Assembly: GCA_900772495.1 (NCBI GenBank)
Contig: CAAHEJ010000092.1
Span: 1 to 16,106 of the forward strand
Direction of reading: 5' to 3'
From: an uncultured Campylobacter sp.
GTDB lineage: Bacteria; Campylobacterota; Campylobacteria; Campylobacterales; Campylobacteraceae
Length of the DNA stretch: 16,106 nucleotides
The notes below the pieces were generated by a model. That model was not told where the DNA came from. It did not search any database and saw nothing but the letters and a program-made list of their open reading frames with translations. A program made the translations under genes and the position numbers. Positions 7,155 to 11,752 of the stretch are shown in pieces. How positions within the stretch are numbered: the stretch's first letter is position 1; each line of letters opens with the position of its first letter.

Positions 7155-9113
7155 ATGAGTAACATTGTGAAATTTCTTATCTCCCTAGCGGCGATTGTTG
7201 TTATCGGGTGCGGGGTTTATGTGTTTTATCTCTTTTCAAATTCAGGCGTGGAAAACTACACCTTTAAGGACTTTAAACCGCCTTTAAGCACTCAGCTTTA
7301 CGACAAAAACGGCAACCTTGTCGCTAACATTTTCGACAAAGAACACCGCTTTTATGTCGAGTATAAGGACATTCCACCGCGTTTAATCGAAGCCTTAATC
7401 GCCATCGAGGACACGGCATTTTTCGAGCATAACGGCGTCAATACCGATGCGATTTTGCGTGCAGGGCTTAAAATGCTACGAGCGGGCAAGGCTGTGGAGG
7501 GCGGCTCAACGCTTACCCAACAGCTTGTCAAAAACACCGAGCTAACCCCCGAGCGCACCATTTCGCGCAAAATCAAAGAAGCCCTTTTAGCTTATCAGCT
7601 TGAAATCAAGCTCAGCAAAGAGCAGATTTTAGAACGCTACTTAAATCATATCTTTTTTGGACACGGGTATTATGGCGTGAAAACCGCTGCGAAAGGGTAT
7701 TTTCGCAAGAATTTAGACGAGCTGAATTTAAAAGAAATCGCTATGCTTGTGGGCTTGCCAAAAGCACCAAGCAGCTATGACCCCACGAGAAACTTGAATT
7801 TATCGCTTTCGCGGGCGAACAATGTCTTGCAAAGAATGTTTAGCATAGGTTGGATTTCAGAGGCTGAGTATAAGCAAGCGATGAGCTTTGTGCCTACTAT
7901 TTATGATGATACGCTCACGCAAAATGCCGCTCCCTATGTAGTTGATGAGGTGATAAAGCGTTTAGAGCCCGTGCTGCCCGACTTAAAGAGTGCGGGCTAC
8001 ACCATAGAACTCGCCCTTGATTTGCGCGTGCAAAAAATGGCTGAAAACGCCTTGCGCTTTGGCTATGATGAGATTATCAAGCGCGATAAGGACGCGAATT
8101 TAAGCACGCTGAACGGGGCGATGGTTGTAGTGGATAATCAAAGCGGCGAAGTGCTAGCCCTTGTGGGCGGCGTGGATTATAACAAAAGCAATTTCAACCG
8201 CGCCACGCAGAGTTTAAGGCAACCGGGCAGCTCATTTAAGCCTTTTTTGTATCAAATCGCCATTGATATGGGCTACTCGCCGATGAGCGAAGTAGCCGAC
8301 ATTTCACGCGTGTTTGAAGAGCCAAAACAAGGGGGCAAAAAGGACGAAAAAGAGATTTGGAAACCGCGCAACTTTGGGGGCGGAATGAAAGGCATCGTTA
8401 CGCTTAAAGACGCGCTCACACACTCACGCAACCTTGCCACCATAAATTTAGCCATCGACATAGGGCTAAACAATGTCTATAACAAACTGATGGGCTTTGG
8501 GTTTAGCCCGAACATTCCAAACGACCTTTCTATCGTGCTTGGCAGCTTTGGGATTTCTCCGCTTGAATTTGCTAAATTTTTCACAATGTTTGGGGATTAT
8601 GGCACGATTCACGAGCCGATTTTAATCAAAAGCGTCAAGGACAAAGAGGGCAATGAAATCCTGCACTTTGAGGGCAACGCCACAAAGGTAGCCGAGCCAG
8701 AGCAAGTTTTCTTAACCCTTTCGATGATGCAAAATGTCGTCGCGCGTGGCACGGGCGCAAACGCACGCGTGGGGGGTATAGAAATAGCGGGCAAAACAGG
8801 CACGAGCAACGAAAGCATAGACGCGTGGTTTGTCGGTATAACGCCTGAGATAGAGGGCATCGTGTGGTTTGGCAACGACAACAACAAGCCGATGAAAGCC
8901 ACAGAGGGCGGTGCGAGGACGAGTGCGCCTGTGTTTAGGGAGTTTATCACTCAATATGTGCGCGCCTTTCCAAACACGAGGCGTTATTTTAAAGTGCCAA
9001 GCGGCGTAAGCAAGGGCAACTACAACGGCGAAAGCGAATTTTACACGCCCACAAGCCCCTTTCCACAGCGCAGTATCCACGCCTTGCCAAAAGACGAGGA
9101 AATGCTCTTTTAG
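7155..9113 (+). CDS. pbpA: Class A penicillin-binding protein 1A (bifunctional)
   Basis: This 652-aa inner-membrane protein has its catalytic part in the periplasm. A single N-terminal membrane helix (about 5-27) is followed by a GT51 glycosyltransferase domain with the catalytic Glu85 in EDTAFF, GGSTLTQQ at 116-123 and the ILERYLN segment near 158. The transpeptidase domain has all three active-site motifs: SSFK with Ser359 as nucleophile, SRN at 424-426 and KTGT at 547-550. The protein polymerises lipid II into glycan strands and cross-links the peptides, and it is a beta-lactam target. The gene lies 9 nt after alaS with an AGG-type site before the ATG, so the two are probably co-transcribed. 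A strong terminator follows at once. The C-terminal tail after 610 is short and polar. Confidence 0.96.
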   Translation: MSNIVKFLISLAAIVVIGCGVYVFYLFSNSGVENYTFKDFKPPLSTQLYDKNGNLVANIFDKEHRFYVEYKDIPPRLIEALIAIEDTAFFEHNGVNTDAILRAGLKMLRAGKAVEGGSTLTQQLVKNTELTPERTISRKIKEALLAYQLEIKLSKEQILERYLNHIFFGHGYYGVKTAAKGYFRKNLDELNLKEIAMLVGLPKAPSSYDPTRNLNLSLSRANNVLQRMFSIGWISEAEYKQAMSFVPTIYDDTLTQNAAPYVVDEVIKRLEPVLPDLKSAGYTIELALDLRVQKMAENALRFGYDEIIKRDKDANLSTLNGAMVVVDNQSGEVLALVGGVDYNKSNFNRATQSLRQPGSSFKPFLYQIAIDMGYSPMSEVADISRVFEEPKQGGKKDEKEIWKPRNFGGGMKGIVTLKDALTHSRNLATINLAIDIGLNNVYNKLMGFGFSPNIPNDLSIVLGSFGISPLEFAKFFTMFGDYGTIHEPILIKSVKDKEGNEILHFEGNATKVAEPEQVFLTLSMMQNVVARGTGANARVGGIEIAGKTGTSNESIDAWFVGITPEIEGIVWFGNDNNKPMKATEGGARTSAPVFREFITQYVRAFPNTRRYFKVPSGVSKGNYNGESEFYTPTSPFPQRSIHALPKDEEMLF

Positions 9114-9132
9114 GGCTTTTGCTTAAAACGCC

Positions 9133-9166
9133 AAAAAGGGCTATTGAATTTTAATAGCCCTTTTTT
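9133..9166 (+). terminator. Intrinsic terminator after the PBP gene
   Basis: A perfect inverted repeat GGGCTATT (9138-9145) / AATAGCCC (9153-9160) with a 7-nt loop is followed by T6 and preceded by A5, so it is near-symmetrical and could work in both directions. It lies 19 nt after the PBP stop and closes the alaS-pbpA unit. Confidence 0.92.
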
Positions 9167-9189
9167 GAAAAATATGGGCTGAATTTTTG

Positions 9190-9420
9190 CCAAAGACTCA
9201 CTGCGAATGAGCCTTTTGAGTGTGGCAATCCACGAATTTAAACGCAAATTTACCTTTGAATTGCCACGAATTTGCACGCTTGCGCTTTGCAAATTCTCGC
9301 GATGATGAGCAAACAAACTTTGCACGCCGTTTTAACCATTTGCAATGACGAGTAAAAAGCGCATTTGTCATTTTGCGATGAGGGACAAAGTGCAATCAGC
9401 ATTTTTTAAGAAAAGAGCTT
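9190..9420. repeat. Degenerate intergenic repeat block
   Basis: This non-coding stretch is full of short repeated and inverted words. GTGGCAAT (9222-9229) is inverted by ATTGCCAC (9260-9267). CCACGAATTT occurs twice (9230-9239, 9264-9273). GAATTTGC (9268-9275) is inverted by GCAAATTC (9289-9296). CTCGCGATGAT (9296-9306) recurs at 10739-10749. The word AAACGCAAATTT occurs at 9240-9251, 9454-9465 and 10828-10839. Words such as TGCGAATGAG and GCAATCCACG recall the widespread 'TCATTGCGAG...GCAATCC' class of dispersed bacterial repeats. Open frames on the minus strand here have no protein-like features. Confidence 0.5.
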
Positions 9421-9480
9421 GAAAGTATAAATTCGGCTTAACGCAACAAATAAAAACGCAAATTTGATTTTATTAACAAA

Positions 9481-9509
9481 ACCAAAGTATCCACAAAGGA
9501 TACTTTGGT
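9481..9509 (-). terminator. Perfect 12-bp hairpin, possible terminator of the OMP gene
   Basis: ACCAAAGTATCC (9481-9492) and GGATACTTTGGT (9498-9509) are exact inverted copies around a 5-nt ACAAA loop. On the minus strand the stem is followed by a U-rich run (TTTGTTAAT), fitting an intrinsic terminator for the outer-membrane protein gene, whose stop is about 180 nt upstream. On the plus strand no T-run follows. The long distance from the stop means a transcript ending here would have a structured 3' untranslated region. Confidence 0.55.
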
Positions 9510-9565
9510 AACTTCAAAGAAGAGACTAACCTACAAAAAGTAAGTTATCAGTCGGACAAAACGCC

Positions 9566-9618
9566 CGTCAAGCGAGCAAAAGAGCCTTGACGCAAAGTCA
9601 AATTTATAAAGTAAATTT
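9566..9618. repeat. Two further small inverted repeats in the spacer
   Basis: CGTCAAG (9566-9572) pairs with CTTGACG (9586-9592) around 13 nt. AAATTTA (9600-9606) pairs with TAAATTT (9612-9618) around 5 nt. With the 12-bp hairpin at 9481-9509 they make a row of potential stem-loops downstream of the OMP gene. No coding frame of note crosses this stretch, and the rest of 9510-9690 shows nothing else I can name. Confidence 0.4.
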
Positions 9619-9690
9619 GCATTTAGGCTATGCAAACACCCTATAAATGCCATAAAAAGCAAACTCCTTTGCCCAAAATTTCACTTTTCC

Positions 9691-10293
9691 TTAAAATGAA
9701 AGGGTGTAGCGGATACCAGTTAAGCTTTGTTTAATGCCTACTTTTTGCGTAACACCGCCCGTTTGGCTTGTCCATTCTGTTTCAGGTGTAAGGACGCCAA
9801 AGCGATAAAAAGCTTCTATGCCGTGCTTTTCGAGCAAGACGACACGAAGTCCAGCGTTAATGCCTGCATCGATACCCCAAAAGACTTGGTCTTTGTTATC
9901 AAATTTTATGCCAGTGCCGATAACAGCACCCGCATAAGCTCCCGCAAAGCCACGGATTTCAGCCTTTTCAAATTTCACAAAGGTGTAGAGAAAATCGGCG
10001 TTTGCGTTGAAGTTGTATAGGTCATCGCCCAAATCAGCAAAGCCGTAAATCCTATACCCCATCTCTTCGTTGATGGGCGCGTAGCTACCATAGACAACAC
10101 CAAATCTTGACTTTGTCCCTGTTCCTGTTGCTGATGTACTGCCGATTGCATCGTATGTCGTAGTTGCCGTAGTTTCGATTGAAGCACTGCCAAAATGAAG
10201 TCCCACGAACGAACTTTCGTTTTCAGCTAGCGCACTGCTAGCACCTAAAATCCCAGCCAGAGCAACGCTCAAAGCAAATTTGTTTATACTCAT
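9691..10293 (-). CDS. Small outer-membrane beta-barrel protein
   Basis: This is a 200-aa protein with a clear signal peptide (residues 1-23, ending ALA before ENESS). The mature part is made of alternating hydrophobic/polar strands rich in Gly, Tyr and Phe, and it ends in a C-terminal Phe (TLSF), as expected for BAM-assembled outer-membrane barrels. Its length suits an eight-stranded barrel. A Thr/Ser/Gly-rich stretch at about 40-62 is a probable surface-exposed loop. I do not recognise the specific family beyond a general Campylobacter/Helicobacter OMP or opacity-like resemblance, and the function is unknown. An AAAGGA site (minus strand, 10299-10304) lies 5 nt before the ATG. The gene stands alone between two long spacers. 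Its upstream DNA holds an 11-nt poly-G tract (see 10417-10441), pointing to phase-variable expression, which is typical of surface antigens. Confidence 0.78.
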   Translation of the reverse strand: MSINKFALSVALAGILGASSALAENESSFVGLHFGSASIETTATTTYDAIGSTSATGTGTKSRFGVVYGSYAPINEEMGYRIYGFADLGDDLYNFNANADFLYTFVKFEKAEIRGFAGAYAGAVIGTGIKFDNKDQVFWGIDAGINAGLRVVLLEKHGIEAFYRFGVLTPETEWTSQTGGVTQKVGIKQSLTGIRYTLSF

Positions 10294-10354
10294 AAGAGTC
10301 CTTTAAGATGAATTTCTAAATTTTTCGCACAACTTCGCGTGTTAAAATTCAAAA

Positions 10355-10360
10355 ATCTTA
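10355..10360 (-). promoter_or_regulatory. Alternative -10 element for the OMP gene
   Basis: On the minus strand this reads TAAGAT, about 62 nt before the OMP start codon. If it is the true -10, the poly-G tract would lie upstream of the core promoter instead of in its spacer. Confidence is low because the whole stretch is AT-rich. Confidence 0.25.
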
Positions 10361-10416
10361 TCTTTTGGACAAAATTTTTGAAAATTTTTAGGCAAAATGT
10401 GTTAAAAAATTTAGTT

Positions 10417-10441
10417 CTTATAAGTATAATCCCCCCCCCCC
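10417..10441 (-). promoter_or_regulatory. Poly-G(11) tract next to a -10-like element upstream of the OMP gene
   Basis: The plus strand shows 11 consecutive C (10431-10441), which is G11 in the OMP gene's direction. It is followed at once by two -10-like hexamers, TATACT (10428-10423) and TATAAG (10422-10417). If TATACT is the -10, the tract fills most of the -10/-35 spacer, and the -35 position would fall near 10446-10451. Poly-G tracts of this length are the usual slippage-prone switches in Campylobacter. No reading frame runs through this one, so an effect on transcription is more likely than frameshifting. The distance to the ATG is about 130 nt. Confidence 0.6.
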
Positions 10442-10700
10442 TTTAAAGTAAGCTTAAAAGAAATTTAAATCTAGCTTAAATTTTAAAAATTTTTCGCCTC
10501 GTGGGTAGAAAGTAAATTTATAAGGAAAGAAAAATTTGATTCAAAGCGTGGAAATTTGGGTGAAAAACAAAAAATACAAATCTAAATTTAAGAATTTAAA
10601 CGAAATTTAGGCATTTGAATGGAAAATTAAATTTTTAAAACTGAATTTTTAGGTGTTTAAGTTAAATCATAAACAAAAATAAATTTATCATTGTGGAAGT
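10442..10700. other. AT-rich spacer, no gene seen
   Basis: This roughly 260-nt stretch is strongly AT-rich, with stops in all frames. I see no protein-coding gene, tRNA or strong hairpin. A 24-codon frame from a TTG at 10536, with AAGGA 9 nt upstream, is the only thing resembling a start signal, and its product is a plain lysine-rich peptide. Confidence 0.5.
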
Positions 10701-10713
10701 TGCACTTGTTTTT

Positions 10714-10770
10714 GTGGGTTTGCTCGTCATTTTAACCGCTCGCGATGATAAACAAGGCGCAAATTAACGC
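10714..10770. repeat. Second copy of degenerate intergenic repeat words
   Basis: This stretch shares CTCGCGATGAT (10739-10749) and the TTTTAACC word with the spacer at 9296-9340, and GGCGCAAATT resembles AAACGCAAATTT found elsewhere. It also contains an imperfect inverted repeat, TCGTCATTTT with CGCGATGA. It is probably a decayed member of the same dispersed family. Confidence 0.4.
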
Positions 10771-10849
10771 GTTTTTTTGAAAAAAGAACCAAAAATTTAT
10801 ACTCATAAATCATCACTTTAAGGATAAAAACGCAAATTTTATAAAAAAT

Positions 10850-10877
10850 TTTTTCTCATTTACCTTTGTGAGAAAAA
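10850..10877. promoter_or_regulatory. Dyad upstream of ahpC -10, possible operator
   Basis: TTTTTCTCA (10850-10858) and TGAGAAAAA (10869-10877) are exact 9-nt inverted copies with a 10-nt spacer, ending 7 nt before the ahpC -10. The placement over the -35 region suits a regulator site. The outer arms could alternatively be a hairpin ending an upstream transcript, but no gene feeds into it from the left. I do not recognise the regulator. Confidence 0.4.
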
Positions 10878-10884
10878 TTAAAGA

Positions 10885-10923
10885 TATAATTTCTTTGTCA
10901 ATAAAAATTATTATTTAGGAGGA
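10885..10923 (+). promoter_or_regulatory. ahpC promoter and ribosome binding site
   Basis: A consensus TATAAT at 10885-10890 is followed by a short AT-rich leader and a very strong AGGAGGA at 10917-10923, 5 nt before the ATG at 10929. AAATTA (10875-10880) and TAATTT (10887-10892) form a 6-bp inverted repeat with a 6-nt gap that overlaps the -10. This is the kind of AT-rich palindrome bound by Fur/PerR proteins. PerR control of ahpC is known in C. jejuni; whether this is the site is inference. Confidence 0.7.
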
Positions 10924-10928
10924 CACAA

Positions 10929-11525
10929 ATGATTGTTACAAAAAAGGCTCAGGAGCTTAGCGCACCAGCAGTTTTAGGCAACAACCAAATCGTTGAGAAT
11001 TTCAGTCTCTACAAAAACATAGGCAGCAAGGGCGCGGTGGTGTTTTTTTACCCAAAAGACTTCACTTTCGTTTGCCCGAGCGAAATCATCGCTTTTGACA
11101 AGCGTTACAAGGACTTCAAAGAGCGTGGCATCGAGGTTATCGGCGTGAGCTGCGACAACGAGTTTTCGCATTTTGCGTGGAAAAACACGGCGATTGAAAA
11201 CGGCGGCATAGGCGATGTGCAGTTTCCGTTGGTTGCTGACCTTAAAAAAGAGTGGGCGCGTGCCTTTGATGTGCTTTTTGACGAAGCAGTTGCACTTCGC
11301 GGCTCGTTTTTGCTTGACAAAGACGGCACCGTGCGCCACGCCGTCATCAACGACTTGCCACTTGGGCGCAACATTGACGAGATGATAAGAATGGTTGATA
11401 CTATGCTTTTCACCAACGAACACGGCGAGGTTTGCCCTGCTGGCTGGCACAAGGGACAAGCGGGTATGAAAGCTGACCCCAAAGGCGTGGCTGAGTATCT
11501 CAAACAAAACGCGTCAAAGCTCTAA
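10929..11525 (+). CDS. ahpC: Alkyl hydroperoxide reductase AhpC (2-Cys peroxiredoxin)
   Basis: This 198-aa cytosolic peroxidase reduces hydrogen peroxide, organic peroxides and peroxynitrite. The peroxidatic Cys49 lies in DFTFVCPSE and the resolving Cys169 in HGEVCPAGW, so it is a typical 2-Cys dimer. GGIG at 92-95 matches the GG(L/I)G motif of hyperoxidation-sensitive forms, but the partner C-terminal YF helix motif is not evident (the end is AEYLKQNASKL). In Campylobacter and Helicobacter, AhpC is thought to be recycled by thioredoxin; no ahpF is adjacent here. It is a single-gene unit with its own strong promoter, a near-perfect Shine-Dalgarno sequence and a terminator, consistent with high expression. 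Confidence 0.97.
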   Translation: MIVTKKAQELSAPAVLGNNQIVENFSLYKNIGSKGAVVFFYPKDFTFVCPSEIIAFDKRYKDFKERGIEVIGVSCDNEFSHFAWKNTAIENGGIGDVQFPLVADLKKEWARAFDVLFDEAVALRGSFLLDKDGTVRHAVINDLPLGRNIDEMIRMVDTMLFTNEHGEVCPAGWHKGQAGMKADPKGVAEYLKQNASKL

Positions 11526-11529
11526 AACA

Positions 11530-11553
11530 AAGCCCTAAATTTTAGGGCTTTTT
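11530..11553 (+). terminator. Intrinsic terminator after ahpC
   Basis: AAGCCCTAA (11530-11538) pairs with TTAGGGCTT (11542-11550) around a very short loop and runs directly into further T residues. It begins 4 nt after the ahpC stop. The stem is nearly symmetrical, so it may also limit convergent transcription from the dehydrogenase gene. Confidence 0.85.
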
Positions 11554-11634
11554 CTACAACCTCATAAATTTAAACGCAAAAAATTTGGCTTTATTGTTAA
11601 AAAAGCGTTGATTTTTATAAAAAATTTGCGTGCT

Positions 11635-11735
11635 GTGTCGCCATTTTGAGCCGTTTTTTAACGGTGCGGCAAGGTGCAAATTTAAGCAAATCGTAGCAAG
11701 AATATAAAAACGCAATGACAAATTTACCTTTTACG
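11635..11735. repeat. Third block of repeat-like words between convergent genes
   Basis: The spacer between ahpC and the dehydrogenase gene has CCGTT-TTTT-AACGG (11651-11664, a short perfect hairpin), GGTGCAAATTTAAGC, and AAAACGCAATGACAAATTTACC-like words that echo the spacers at 9240-9254 and 10828-10839. No coding frame is evident. Confidence 0.35.
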
Positions 11736-11752
11736 CCTTATTTTCCGCAAAT

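Noticed and set aside
8712..9080. 122-aa minus-strand open frame inside the PBP gene
   Set aside because: It is antisense to a fully intact transpeptidase domain, with no ribosome site and no motifs.
9198..9395. 65-aa minus-strand open frame in the spacer after the PBP gene
   Set aside because: The product is Lys/Arg/Phe/Cys-rich without protein-like character, overlaps the repeat words, and lacks a convincing ribosome site. It is most likely the translation of a repeat.
9190..9690. Possible CRISPR array or tracrRNA locus
   Set aside because: The repeated words are irregularly spaced and variable, with no regular 36-nt-type repeats, no spacers and no cas gene nearby.
9727..10020. 97-aa plus-strand open frame opposite the OMP gene
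   Set aside because: It is antisense to a gene with a clear signal peptide and barrel pattern; there is no evidence of its own.
10536..10610. 24-codon frame from a TTG with an upstream AAGGA
   Set aside because: It is short, lysine/asparagine-rich as expected by chance in AT-rich DNA, and has no membrane segment or motif. I could not support it as a gene.
10974..11507. 177-aa open frame antisense to ahpC
   Set aside because: It lies wholly inside the strongly supported ahpC gene and mirrors its codon bias. It has no start signal or recognisable motifs.
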